A stretch of DNA of 41,597 bases from an uncultured Fibrobacter sp. (GCA_946413655.1 CAMKLO010000028.1:1-41597); one strand, 5' to 3'; positions 1 through 8,455 are shown, counted from the first letter of the stretch. The notes: a model not told the origin generated them from the sequence alone. Made by a program: numbers and translations.

Positions 1-302
1 GGAGGACTTTCCGACGTTCGGTCGTCCAATTATGCACACTATAGGTAATTTCATCGAATGTAAATATAGAAATTGTGTCTAGGGGGGGATGGTAATTAGG
101 AGGTTGGAGTTACTAGTTCTGAGTTACTAGTTACTAGAGAGAATCACTAATGACTATTGACCTATGACCAATAACTATTGACCAATGACTAAAGACCAAT
201 AACTAACATCTTTTTTCATTCTTTCCCGCAAGAATAATATATCTTTGTAGTGTATTTATTTAGAGTTTTTCCCCACAGGTGGGAAGGACATACGAGGTTA
301 CT
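1..302. other. Intergenic region upstream of aroE
   Basis: No gene is supported here. The right two thirds is AT-rich and is dominated by the heptameric repeat block annotated at 103-206. Positions 11-22 contain a small inverted repeat (CCGAC/GTTCGG type) that could be the end of a feature outside the window. A run of seven G lies near 82-88. The promoter of the aro operon should lie between about 207 and 290, but I cannot point to a convincing -35/-10 pair. Confidence 0.5.
103..206. repeat. Degenerate 7-bp tandem repeat block
   Basis: From 151 to 206 the sequence can be cut into eight successive heptamers of the form TGACTAT, TGACCTA, TGACCAA, TAACTAT and variants. From about 103 to 135 a similar heptamer appears in the opposite orientation (TAGTTAC, whose complement is GTAACTA), so the block is roughly an inverted array around an AT-rich centre. 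The same unit reappears just before mutY (about 7290-7318). A related AGACGAA/AGACGAG heptamer occurs inside the coding regions near 11180 and 19205. The function is unknown. It is not a CRISPR, because the units are contiguous and have no spacers. Confidence 0.7.
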
Positions 303-1220
303 TTGGCTTCCATAAACGGAAAGACGGAAACTCTTTGCATTTTCGGGCATCCGGTTGCACACAGCAAATCGCCCGCCATGCACAACGCCCTTTTTGACGC
401 TCTCGGCATCAATGCGGCGTATCTCCCCTACGCTCCAGAACCTGAAAATTTTGCCAAAGCCATAGAAGGCTTCAAGGCGATGAAGTTCCGCGGCGCAAAC
501 GTCACAATTCCCTACAAGACGGAATTTTTCAACGCAGACGGTTCTCCCCGCCTTGTCGATGAACTTTCGGAAATTTCGAAGTTCACCGGCAGCGTGAACA
601 CGCTCTACTGGAAAGACGGAATTGTTGGCGGATCTCTCTGCGGTACGACCACAGACCCGTATGGTTGCGTGCGAAATCTCGAAGAGAATGGGGTCAATCC
701 GACAGGCAAAAAGATTGCATTACTCGGAAACGGAGGCGCCGCCCAATCCATTGCGTTTACGCTTGTGGAGCAAGGAAACGAGCTTACAATTGTTTGCCGC
801 ACCAAAGAAAAAGGCGAATCGCTCGCAAGTTCATTGAACAAGTTTTTCCAGTCAGGCAAAGCGGGCAACAAGAATTTCAAGGATGCTCAAGTCACGACGT
901 TTTCCGACTTTGCAAGTGTCTCCACCAATTTCGACATTATCATCAACGCCACTTCGGTCGGCATGACTCCGAACGTTGACGCATCACCGCTCACCGAAGA
1001 TAGCCTCCACGAAGGTCAAGTCGTCTGCGATATCGTTTATACCCCACCTCGCACCAAGCTTTTGCAAATGGCAGAAGCCAAGGGCTGCAAGATTGTGACC
1101 GGCGAAGGCATGCTAGTCCACCAGGGGCTGGAAAGTTTCAAGAAATGGTTCCCTAAAGAAACAGAGAACAAGACAAACGAAGAACTCACCGCGATTATGC
1201 GCAAAGGAATGCAGGGCTAA
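303..1220 (+). CDS. aroE: Shikimate dehydrogenase
   Basis: It reduces 3-dehydroshikimate to shikimate with NADPH, the fourth step of the chorismate pathway, in the cytoplasm. The family motifs are present in order: SKSP near the N-terminus (shikimate binding), NVTIPYK with the catalytic lysine, the Rossmann loop LGNGGAA, NATSVGM, and a C-terminal EGMLVHQG segment. I chose the TTG at 303 because GAGG at 294-297 lies five bases before it and the protein then begins a few residues ahead of the first strand, as is usual. An in-frame GTG at 279 has no visible ribosome site. The stop is followed after one base by the aroKB start, so the two genes are surely cotranscribed. A length of about 305 residues is slightly longer than the usual 270-290. 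Confidence 0.93.
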   Translation: MASINGKTETLCIFGHPVAHSKSPAMHNALFDALGINAAYLPYAPEPENFAKAIEGFKAMKFRGANVTIPYKTEFFNADGSPRLVDELSEISKFTGSVNTLYWKDGIVGGSLCGTTTDPYGCVRNLEENGVNPTGKKIALLGNGGAAQSIAFTLVEQGNELTIVCRTKEKGESLASSLNKFFQSGKAGNKNFKDAQVTTFSDFASVSTNFDIIINATSVGMTPNVDASPLTEDSLHEGQVVCDIVYTPPRTKLLQMAEAKGCKIVTGEGMLVHQGLESFKKWFPKETENKTNEELTAIMRKGMQG

Positions 1221-1221
1221 G

Positions 1222-2844
1222 ATGAAGAAGCATTTATACTTTACCGGATTTATGGCCAGCGGCAAAAGCCGCACAGGTCGAGCCCTCGCAGACCGTCTCG
1301 GACGCCCGTTCGTCGATACAGACAATGTCATTGTCGAACGCGCCGGAAAATCCATCAATGATATTTTTGAACAGGATGGAGAAGCCGCATTCCGCAAGAT
1401 GGAACGCGATGTGATTGCAGAAATCGCACAGAGCGAGAAACCGTTGATTGTTTCCCTTGGCGGTGGCGCCCTGACTCAACCCGAGAACCTGAAAGTCATC
1501 CGTCAAAACGGAACCATCATTCGCCTGTGGGCAAGACCCGAAATCCTTTCAGAACGCATCGGACGCAAGAACACGCGTCCGCTGCTTGCCAACCTCACAG
1601 ACGAAGAACGTCTTGAGAAAATCAAGGTCATGCTCAAGGAACGCGAAAAGAATTACGCCAACGCGGATTTCAGCGTCGAAAGTTCAAACGACTGTTCCGA
1701 AGCCCATGTTTCGGAACGCATCATGCACATGCTCAAGTTCTGGGAAAGCCATGCGCTGGACGTCTATCCGAGCGAAGGTGGGCGCTACCCGATTTTCATC
1801 GGCAAGAACATCGTGCCGGATGCGGCCATCATGCTCGAAGGACTACGGCTCTCGCCCACGTATGAATTCTTGATTTGTACAGACACGACAATTGCGAGGG
1901 AACAGAGCATAAAGCTTTCGGAACTCCGCGGCCAGGCGGGCCGTTGCCCGATTTTCAAGTTCCAGGCTGGCGAAGGCCACAAGACGCTCCATAACTTGAA
2001 CCAGCTGTACAGTTTTATGCTGCATCGCGGCTATACCCGCAAGAGCTGCCTTTTGCAGTTCAGCGGCGGTGTTGTCGGTGACATGGCAGGCTTCGGAGCG
2101 GCTACATACCAACGAGGCATACCATTCGTACAATTCCCGACAACGCTTCTGTCGATGGTCGATAGTTCCGTTGGCGGCAAGGTCGCCGTGAACCATGCCG
2201 AAGGCAAGAACATGATTGGCGCATTCTACCAGCCGAAAGCGGTTGTCTGCGACATTTCCGTACTGAACACGCTCCCGGCCAACGAGTACCTCGCGGGGCT
2301 TGCGGAAATCGTTAAGTACGGCGTGATTTACGACGAGGAATTTTTCACTTATCTTGAAAACAACGTCGAGAAAATCAAGGCTCACGACTTTGACGTGTTA
2401 AAGCACATGATTTTCCGCAGTTGCCAAATCAAGGCCGAAGTGGTCGGCATCGACGAAAAGGAAGCCGGACTCCGCGCCATCCTCAATTACGGGCACACAT
2501 TCGGTCACGCCATCGAAAAACTGACCCATTACGAACTGTTCAGCCACGGAATAGCGGTATCGCTTGGCATGAGAGTGGCAGCACGCGCCGCAGTCCTCCT
2601 CGGAAAGCTCACGAAAGAAGAGGAACAGCGACAAAACGCCCTCCTCGACGCCCTCGGTTTCCCAAAGACCTTCAATGTGGATGTCGAAGGGGCGTGGACC
2701 GCAATGGCCGTCGATAAGAAGGCTGAAAAAGGCACTCGTGTTTATATTTTGCCTACAAGGATTGGAAAGGTCGAAAAAGTTTGTAATATTGATAAGGGTA
2801 TTATCGCAAACGCCTGGAACGCCATCCGGGCAAGTGAGGTTTAG
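1222..2844 (+). CDS. aroKB: Shikimate kinase / 3-dehydroquinate synthase fusion
   Basis: This is a two-domain enzyme for two non-consecutive steps of the chorismate pathway. Residues about 1-170 are shikimate kinase: P-loop GFMASGKS, the DTD shikimate site, SLGGGA, and the lid GRKNTRPLL. Residues about 180-540 are 3-dehydroquinate synthase: GGVVGDMAGF, the PTTLLSMVDSSVGGK stretch, AEIVKYG with a zinc ligand and a catalytic lysine, and the zinc histidine motif LNYGHTFGHA. The join is continuous, without a stop or obvious linker. The gene starts one base after aroE and touches the next start, so it is the middle gene of an operon. Kinase-synthase fusions occur in several bacterial groups, and the intact motifs suggest that both halves are active. 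Confidence 0.95.
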   Translation: MKKHLYFTGFMASGKSRTGRALADRLGRPFVDTDNVIVERAGKSINDIFEQDGEAAFRKMERDVIAEIAQSEKPLIVSLGGGALTQPENLKVIRQNGTIIRLWARPEILSERIGRKNTRPLLANLTDEERLEKIKVMLKEREKNYANADFSVESSNDCSEAHVSERIMHMLKFWESHALDVYPSEGGRYPIFIGKNIVPDAAIMLEGLRLSPTYEFLICTDTTIAREQSIKLSELRGQAGRCPIFKFQAGEGHKTLHNLNQLYSFMLHRGYTRKSCLLQFSGGVVGDMAGFGAATYQRGIPFVQFPTTLLSMVDSSVGGKVAVNHAEGKNMIGAFYQPKAVVCDISVLNTLPANEYLAGLAEIVKYGVIYDEEFFTYLENNVEKIKAHDFDVLKHMIFRSCQIKAEVVGIDEKEAGLRAILNYGHTFGHAIEKLTHYELFSHGIAVSLGMRVAARAAVLLGKLTKEEEQRQNALLDALGFPKTFNVDVEGAWTAMAVDKKAEKGTRVYILPTRIGKVEKVCNIDKGIIANAWNAIRASEV

Positions 2845-3828
2845 ATGAGCATCTTGGTTACCGGAGGTACGGGATCGCTTGGATTCAGCATATTGTCAAA
2901 CTTGACTGGTACTAATCACGAACTCTACAGTTTCAGTGACGAACTTCCGCAGCCCTGGCAAAAAGTCGAAGGCGTCCAATACTTGACGGGCGACCTGCTG
3001 GATTTCAGAAACGTCCAGGAAATGATTCAGAAAGTTTCCCCGACGCACATCTATCACTTGGCTAGCCAATCTTCCGTGGGACTCAGCTACAAGAAGCCTT
3101 ACGAAACGCTCAACATCAACTTGCTTGGCACGCAGACGCTCCTCGAAGCCGTGCGCCAGGTCGTACCGAAAGCAAAAGTGTTGCTCCTCAGCAGTAGCGA
3201 AATCTACGGCCGCACGGAACAGCAGCTGACTTACCTGCACAAGGAAACCGACCCTCCCAACCCGCTCACGCCGTACGCCACATCCAAAGCGTGCATGGAA
3301 ATTCTCGGCAACCAGTTCCGCAACGCGAACGGCCTCCATATCGTGTTCGCACGCCCGTTCCACTTTACGGGGCCCCATCACAGCCGCCGCTTCGTGATTC
3401 CCTCCATCGCCTACCAGCTGGTCAAGATAAAGTATTACGGAGCCGAGCCGGTCATCTATTCGGGAAGCCTTGACGTAAGCCGTGACGTCGTCGATGTGCG
3501 AGACGTTGCACGCGCCGCCATCCAGATTTTGAATACGGCCGAATCGGGCGAAGCGTTCAACATCTGCTGCGGAAAATCCTATACGTTCCGCGAGCTCGTA
3601 GAAATGCTCGTCGATATCTCCGGCGTCAGCGTCGATTTCAGGTTCGACCCCGGTTACGACCGCAGCAACGACATCCCGCTTTTGATCGGCGACCCCACAA
3701 AAATTATGGCACTCGGCTGGAAACCCATGATTTGCATGGAAGATTGCCTCTCCGACTTGTTCAACGAGATGGTCGTCCGCCGCCGCGTGGAGCTCAAAAT
3801 GGGCATGGGTCGCGACTTGCGCCTGTAA
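2845..3828 (+). CDS. NAD-dependent epimerase/dehydratase, GDP-6-deoxy-mannose reductase-like
   Basis: This is an extended short-chain dehydrogenase/reductase acting on nucleotide sugars. Seen: an N-terminal TGGTGSLG dinucleotide-binding loop, the HLASQSSV strand-4 motif, catalytic serines in LLSSSEIYG, the YATSK catalytic Tyr-Lys pair, and an RPFHFTGP loop followed by SRDVVDVRDVARA. The last segments and the NICCGKSYTFRELVEML stretch fit GDP-4-dehydro-6-deoxy-D-mannose reductase (Rmd) best, so a role in making GDP-rhamnose for surface polysaccharide is likely. A GDP-mannose 4,6-dehydratase or another epimerase is possible. The start codon directly follows the aroKB stop, so it is the last gene of the aro operon, an unexpected partner for aromatic amino acid synthesis. 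Confidence 0.85.
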   Translation: MSILVTGGTGSLGFSILSNLTGTNHELYSFSDELPQPWQKVEGVQYLTGDLLDFRNVQEMIQKVSPTHIYHLASQSSVGLSYKKPYETLNINLLGTQTLLEAVRQVVPKAKVLLLSSSEIYGRTEQQLTYLHKETDPPNPLTPYATSKACMEILGNQFRNANGLHIVFARPFHFTGPHHSRRFVIPSIAYQLVKIKYYGAEPVIYSGSLDVSRDVVDVRDVARAAIQILNTAESGEAFNICCGKSYTFRELVEMLVDISGVSVDFRFDPGYDRSNDIPLLIGDPTKIMALGWKPMICMEDCLSDLFNEMVVRRRVELKMGMGRDLRL

Positions 3829-3889
3829 CTCGCTCAATTTAGAAGCCATTCATCCTCAAAAAACGCAGTTCAGCGAATTTCTACAATAA

Positions 3890-3917
3890 AGCTGTTCCAC
3901 TGGAGCCGCTTTTTTTT
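3890..3917 (+). terminator. Probable intrinsic terminator of the aro operon
   Basis: A nine-pair stem (3890-3898 with 3902-3910) has one mismatch and one G-U pair, a three-base loop, and a run of seven T after it. It lies 61 bases after the reductase stop codon and just before the next gene. Confidence 0.6.
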
Positions 3918-3928
3918 ATTTTTTTAGC

Positions 3929-4981
3929 ATGAGATTACAAATAAAAAATTTTGCTTTGGGGATTTGTACCCTCTTTTTCTTTTCTACGGCAATACACGCC
4001 GCAGAAGTTTCCGCTCCACAAGGTGCTGACAGGGCGCTCACCGTGAACGACTTTATGCCGCACCAGGCAATTTCCAAGGAATATAACGAAACCTGGAGTT
4101 ACCAGTTCGTGTTCGACAACGGGACACGTGCTTTCGTGAACTATTCCGTCCTCAACGTGCCAGGATCTGGCCGTAAAATCGGCTGCGACCTCAATTTCTG
4201 GAACTTCAAGGGAAAAACCTATTCTGTCGGTCGTCAATATCCGCCCGAACGCCTTGTCGCCAACAAGGAAAAGGCGACCATCACCATCAAGACCGATGAG
4301 TACTTGCTCGAAAACAAGCCGGGCAAGGGCCACCACGTCATGTTCAGCGCCGACAAGGGCGGAAAGTTCCTTTTGGACGTGACGTTCGAAAGCGCCGTGC
4401 CGGGCATGGTCCCCGGAAACGGAGTTTGGACTTTCGGCAAGGAAAAGTTTGCGCAGTACATCCACATCCCGTATGGCAGAGTTACTGGTAAAATCGCCTA
4501 CAACGAAGACACCTTGACCGTCAAGGGTTACGCCTACATGGACCAGACATGGCAAACGGCCCAGGCAACAGACATTGCCAGCCGCACCATCAACTTCAGC
4601 ACTAACGAAAAGGCCTCCATGTATGCCGGACGCATTACCCTCACGACAGACGGTCAGCTGATGGGTTATGCTCTGTACAATGGCCAACAGGGTACGAAAG
4701 TCGCCATCCCGACAAAAATCAAGGAAGGTGGCACCGACTACAACGGCAAGAAGTTCCCCAAGACGACGTTAGCTTTTGAATGGAAAAACGGGATTCCGCC
4801 GATGGTGTTCCCCGTGAACAAGGTGCTGCAGAAGGCTTCGCTTTTGGACAAGGTCGAAGGCTGGTTCGCCAAGAAGGCTATGAAAATCGCTGCGGGCGGC
4901 GAAGTGCTGTTCTACCGCGGTCGTAGCCAGAACGGGCTCGGCAAAAAAATCGACTGGGCAATTACCGGGGTCAAGGATTAA
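3929..4981 (+). CDS. Secreted lipocalin-like (CrtC/AttH-type) protein
   Basis: Residues 1-24 form a signal peptide (basic start, hydrophobic core, cleavage after HAA), so the mature protein is probably periplasmic or exported. The rest is beta-strand rich. The middle motif GYAYMDQTWQ, flanked by long strands, resembles the repeated lipocalin-like fold of carotenoid 1,2-hydratase (CrtC) and AttH-type proteins, where an Asp/His-Trp stretch of this kind is conserved. I infer the fold rather than a reaction; no carotenoid genes are nearby. No Shine-Dalgarno sequence is visible before the ATG, which lies directly after the upstream terminator's T-rich tail. The stop codon overlaps the hisA start by one base. 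Confidence 0.7.
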   Translation: MRLQIKNFALGICTLFFFSTAIHAAEVSAPQGADRALTVNDFMPHQAISKEYNETWSYQFVFDNGTRAFVNYSVLNVPGSGRKIGCDLNFWNFKGKTYSVGRQYPPERLVANKEKATITIKTDEYLLENKPGKGHHVMFSADKGGKFLLDVTFESAVPGMVPGNGVWTFGKEKFAQYIHIPYGRVTGKIAYNEDTLTVKGYAYMDQTWQTAQATDIASRTINFSTNEKASMYAGRITLTTDGQLMGYALYNGQQGTKVAIPTKIKEGGTDYNGKKFPKTTLAFEWKNGIPPMVFPVNKVLQKASLLDKVEGWFAKKAMKIAAGGEVLFYRGRSQNGLGKKIDWAITGVKD

Positions 4982-5763
4982 TGACAAAATTTAGACCCTG
5001 CATTGATCTGCACGACGGAAAAGTAAAGCAGATCGTCGGGAGTTCACTCTCCGATAGCGGAGCGGGGCTCCAAACCAATTTCGAGACAGACCGTTCGTCT
5101 GCCTGGTTTGCCGAACTCTACAAGAAAGACGGCATCAAGGGCGGACACGTGATTATGCTTGGCAAGGGGAACGAAAGCGCGGCAAAGGACGCGCTTTCAG
5201 CGTATCCGGGCGGGCTTCAAGTGGGCGGAGGAATCAACGCCCAGAACGCTCAAGAGTATATTGAAGCGGGAGCTTCACACGTGATTGTAACGAGCTGGAT
5301 TTTCCCGGAAGGGCGCCTCGACCGTGAACGGTTGACGGAACTCGTCAAGACCGTAGGCAAGGAACATTTGGTTCTGGACCTGAGCTGCAAGCGTACAGGA
5401 ATTGTCGATGGCAGACCGCAATGGAAGATTGCGACAAACCGCTGGCAGACGATTATCGATATCGAGATTACCAAGGAAACGCTTGAATACCTCGCCAAAA
5501 GTTGCGATGAATTTTTGGTTCACGCAGCAGACGTCGAAGGCAAGCAACAAGGCATGGACGACGACTTGATTCGATTCCTCGCCGAAAACAGCCCCATCCC
5601 GGTCACATACGCCGGCGGAGCAAAATCGCTCGAAGATTTAATTCATTGCAACGAAATATCCAACGGAAAAATCGATCTCACCATTGGGAGCGCTTTAGAC
5701 TTGTTCGGTGGCAAAGGAGTGAAGTATGACGACTGCGTCAGATTCAACAAAGCTCAAGGCTAG
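4981..5763 (+). CDS. hisA: HisA, eukaryotic-type ProFAR isomerase
   Basis: A (beta/alpha)8-barrel enzyme converting ProFAR to PRFAR in histidine synthesis. The sequence carries the features of the eukaryotic (yeast HIS6/plant) subgroup rather than ordinary bacterial HisA: FRPCIDLHDGKVKQIVG at the N-terminus, GGHVIMLG, GGLQVGGGIN, SHVIVTSWIF, LVLDLSC, EFLVHAADVEGK and PVTYAGGA. The catalytic Asp in CIDLHDG and the phosphate-binding glycine loops are intact. It overlaps the lipocalin-like gene by one base, and the next glycosyltransferase gene starts inside its 3' end. No other his gene is in the window, so it is not in a histidine operon here. Confidence 0.92.
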   Translation: MTKFRPCIDLHDGKVKQIVGSSLSDSGAGLQTNFETDRSSAWFAELYKKDGIKGGHVIMLGKGNESAAKDALSAYPGGLQVGGGINAQNAQEYIEAGASHVIVTSWIFPEGRLDRERLTELVKTVGKEHLVLDLSCKRTGIVDGRPQWKIATNRWQTIIDIEITKETLEYLAKSCDEFLVHAADVEGKQQGMDDDLIRFLAENSPIPVTYAGGAKSLEDLIHCNEISNGKIDLTIGSALDLFGGKGVKYDDCVRFNKAQG

Positions 5764-7156
5764 CGACAAACTGGATACGCGCCCGGCTATTTTTGGCCGC
5801 AAGGTGACGAGTACCTTCCGCAAGTTTTTCTCGTTCAAACACAAGCCACCTGGAAATATCCGCACCTGCTGGATACCACCGCTGGTGTTTTTTACGCCCA
5901 TCATCAACTTGCCGAAGCTATTGAAGTTGCGCTTCTATTTGAAAAAGGAACGCAAGCAGAGAGATCCGGACGATGTCCGCATTCTGTTTTATTCGGACAA
6001 CCTGGACGAAACAAACGGTATCGCCAACAACTTGAGAAACGTGATTCCGTACATGCGCGATCACGGCATGAAGGCCTACCTTGCAGGCAGTGCGTTCAAC
6101 ACGCGACCGTGCGGTGTTGTCGAAAACAGCTACTGCATTTTGCTCCCACGTTTGTTCAGCATGGAACAACTCGGATACGCGAACAGCGAACTGGCAATTC
6201 CCCGAATTTCGCCTGTGCTCCGCCTACTCAAACGTTACCCGATAGACATGATTGAACTGGAGACGCCAAGCCCAGGCGCTTGGGTCGTCTGCCTATGCGG
6301 AAAGATTGCAGGAATCAAGGTGTTCAGCCATTACCGCACCGATGTGCCCACTTATGCCAAAACTCTTGTGAAAGCAAAATGGATGCACACTTACGTGCTT
6401 TGGCTCATGCGTATTTTCTACTGGATGGCCCGTCCGGTCATTAGTCCATGCGATGACTACGCAAACATTCTAGAAAAAGATTTGAAAGTCCCTGCAAATC
6501 AAGTGCAGATTCTCCCACGCGGACTCCCGCTTGAAAAGTTCTCGCCGGAATTGCGCGGAAAAGGCGCTTGGGAAAAGTTCGGTAGCGATCGTTCAAAGAA
6601 CAAAGTGCGCTTTGCCTATATCGGCCGAATTTCGAAGGAAAAGAATCTGGAATTCCTGAATTCCGTGTGGGAAAAGTTTTCGAATAAATTCAACGATGTC
6701 GAGCTGATGTACGTCGGATACGGTTGGTATCTCGAAGAAATCAAGAAGCAGTTCAAGGACAATCCAAGCGTCTGCTTTGCCGGTGAGCAAGGCGGAGAAA
6801 TGCTTGCGAGCCTTTACGCCGATGCGGACTTTTTCTTGTTCCCAAGCACCACGGATACATTCGGAAACGTCGTTGTCGAGGCAATGTCCACGGGAACGCC
6901 TGCCATCGTGAGCAATTACGGCGGTCCGAGGAGCATCGTACAGGACGATAGCTGCGGGCGCATTCTGCCGATTGACGAAACAAAATGGCTTGAGACATTG
7001 GAAGAATGCCGCACCATCAAAATCGAAAAACCGGAAGTCTATGAGCAGATGCGAATCGACAGCCACAAGCGCAGCGAACGTTACACGCTCGAAAGTTCGA
7101 CGAAGACGCAGTTTGAATTCTTTAGGAAACTGAAGAGAGATACGTTCGGGATTTGA
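5726..7156 (+). CDS. Glycosyltransferase family 4 protein
   Basis: A retaining GT-B glycosyltransferase. The N-terminal half carries the acceptor domain with a hydrophobic segment (WIPPLVFFTPIINLP, residues about 49-63) and the SDNLDETNGIANN loop typical of family 4. The C-terminal half has the donor-binding domain with FAYIGRISKEKN and the E-x7-E region in DTFGNVVVEAMSTGTP. The layout resembles GDP-mannose- or sulfoquinovose-type lipid glycosyltransferases, but donor and acceptor cannot be read from sequence. The start at 5726 is supported by AAGGAG seven bases upstream and lies within hisA (38-base overlap), so translation is probably coupled. Likely role: membrane glycolipid or envelope polysaccharide synthesis. 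Confidence 0.88.
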   Translation: MTTASDSTKLKASDKLDTRPAIFGRKVTSTFRKFFSFKHKPPGNIRTCWIPPLVFFTPIINLPKLLKLRFYLKKERKQRDPDDVRILFYSDNLDETNGIANNLRNVIPYMRDHGMKAYLAGSAFNTRPCGVVENSYCILLPRLFSMEQLGYANSELAIPRISPVLRLLKRYPIDMIELETPSPGAWVVCLCGKIAGIKVFSHYRTDVPTYAKTLVKAKWMHTYVLWLMRIFYWMARPVISPCDDYANILEKDLKVPANQVQILPRGLPLEKFSPELRGKGAWEKFGSDRSKNKVRFAYIGRISKEKNLEFLNSVWEKFSNKFNDVELMYVGYGWYLEEIKKQFKDNPSVCFAGEQGGEMLASLYADADFFLFPSTTDTFGNVVVEAMSTGTPAIVSNYGGPRSIVQDDSCGRILPIDETKWLETLEECRTIKIEKPEVYEQMRIDSHKRSERYTLESSTKTQFEFFRKLKRDTFGI

Positions 7157-7318
7157 GGTATGGGGTCGTGCTTCGCACTCTGAGGCCGCTTCGCTCTGGG
7201 GTTTGAGCTTTTCAAGTTTCCCCATAGCCCAAAGCACCCCTTCGATGAAACTCAGGGTAAACTCCGGTGCGAGCCCATAGCTCATACCTACATACCATAA
7301 ACTATTGACAAACAACTA
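7157..7318. repeat. Intergenic dispersed-repeat region before mutY
   Basis: No gene is seen. The stretch begins with AGGTATG and, 120 bases later, contains CATACCT. In between are GTGC-TTC-GCAC (a small hairpin near 7170), CCTTCGATGAAACTCAGGG (7231-7249), and GGGCTATGGGG on the complementary strand. The CCTTCG-N7-CTCAGGG element matches one inside mutY near 7620. Positions 7290-7318 carry three to four copies of the heptamer seen at 151-206, running into the mutY start codon. This looks like a mosaic of mobile or expanding palindromic repeats. Confidence 0.5.
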
Positions 7319-8452
7319 ATGACTCCAGATTCTTTGAAACGACTGCGTGATTGGTTCAGGGCGAATGCAGCGGAGCTTCCATGGAGGCTTGCGAATCTGG
7401 ATGCTTTACGCGATCCGTATGTCGTATGGATTAGCGAAACCATGCTCCAACAGACGCAAGTTTCGACGGTCAAGGATTACTTTATCCGATGGATGAGACG
7501 ATTCCCCGATGTAGAGACGCTAGCCAAGGCCGACGAAGCAGAAGTTTTCAAGTTCTGGCAAGGACTTGGCTATTACAGCCGTGCAAGAAATATTTTAAAG
7601 ACCGCAAAAATTGTTGCAACCCTTCGGCAGGCTCAGGGACCTAGCAAGATGCCCGAGACGCGGAAGGAACTGGAAGCGTTGCCTGGAATCGGAGCATACA
7701 CCGCAGGAGCCATTTTAAGCCTTGCGTACCACAAACGCGAAGCGATCTTGGACGGGAATCTCGTCAGAATTTTCAGCAGGCTGTACAAGCTAGATTTTTT
7801 GCCAACGTCCCGGAACAGGGTCCGGGATGACAGATCGGGCATGACAGAAAAGAAAGCCACACAATCGTCCTCTGAAATTTATTGGGGATATGCGCGGGAG
7901 ATAGCGGATTCACCGAAAGCATACATACATAACGAAGCCTTGATGGAACTCGGAAGAACCGTGTGCAAAACGAAATCGCCACTCTGCGAAGCCTGCCCTC
8001 TCCACAACGAATGTTGCGCATTCATAGACGGACAAACAGCTGAATTTCCACCCGTAAAAAAACGTTTGGAAAAAAACTGGCACGGAACTGTTCTCGTCGT
8101 AGAAAGCAAAGACGGAAAAATTCTTGCCGTGAATGGCGGACAAAAATTTTTAGATGGACAGCTATCGCTCCCGCACTTCGAAAGCATGCGCGGAGCAACC
8201 GTGGGATTCCCAGCCAAAGCAGAAGACTACATCAACGCAGACGATGTCGAAACAGTTGAACAGCGCGGAACATTCCGTCATAGCATCACAGTGCATAAAA
8301 TCGAATGCAACGTGCTTCATGTGCAACTCTCCATAAACGCAAAAAACTCAAGAACAAGCGGCGCATACACAACAAAATGGATAGAAAAAGCGAAAGCCTT
8401 TGAGACTTTCGCAAATTCATTCAGCTTAAAAGCGTTAAAGAAAGTGTTTTAG
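7319..8452 (+). CDS. mutY: A/G-specific adenine glycosylase
   Basis: Removes adenine mispaired with 8-oxoguanine. Seen: PWR near residue 20, the catalytic Glu in SETMLQQTQ, the helix-hairpin-helix LPGIGAYTAGAI, the catalytic Asp in LDGNLVRIFSR, and the iron-sulphur ligands C-x6-C-x2-C-x5-C (CKTKSPLCEACPLHNEC). The C-terminal third is the NUDIX-like 8-oxoG recognition domain. Two family-atypical inserts are encoded by dispersed repeats: LRQAQGPSK (from the CCTTCGGCAGGCTCAGGG element) and SRNRVRDDRSGMTEKK (from a GTCCCGGAACAGGGTCCGGGA palindrome). Both keep the frame. The ATG is embedded in a heptamer repeat and has no clear ribosome site. It converges with the barrel-protein operon. Confidence 0.93.
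   Translation: MTPDSLKRLRDWFRANAAELPWRLANLDALRDPYVVWISETMLQQTQVSTVKDYFIRWMRRFPDVETLAKADEAEVFKFWQGLGYYSRARNILKTAKIVATLRQAQGPSKMPETRKELEALPGIGAYTAGAILSLAYHKREAILDGNLVRIFSRLYKLDFLPTSRNRVRDDRSGMTEKKATQSSSEIYWGYAREIADSPKAYIHNEALMELGRTVCKTKSPLCEACPLHNECCAFIDGQTAEFPPVKKRLEKNWHGTVLVVESKDGKILAVNGGQKFLDGQLSLPHFESMRGATVGFPAKAEDYINADDVETVEQRGTFRHSITVHKIECNVLHVQLSINAKNSRTSGAYTTKWIEKAKAFETFANSFSLKALKKVF
7800..7836. repeat. Palindromic repeat inside mutY
   Basis: An inverted repeat with arms GTCCCGGA and TCCGGGA around ACAGGG, followed by TGACAG. The tail GATGACA is shared with the intergenic palindrome at 13165-13190, suggesting one REP-like family. It encodes the in-frame insert after residue 162 of MutY, between the helix-hairpin-helix core and the iron-sulphur cluster. 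Confidence 0.6.
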
Positions 8453-8455
8453 GAG

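Noticed and set aside
103..206. Possible CRISPR array before aroE
   Set aside because: The repeat units are 7 bases long and contiguous, with no spacers and no cas genes nearby.
2896..3849. A 317-residue open frame on the minus strand opposite the Rmd-like reductase
   Set aside because: It is a shadow of a strongly motif-bearing gene; composition is atypical (His/Val/Phe-rich) and no ribosome site supports it.
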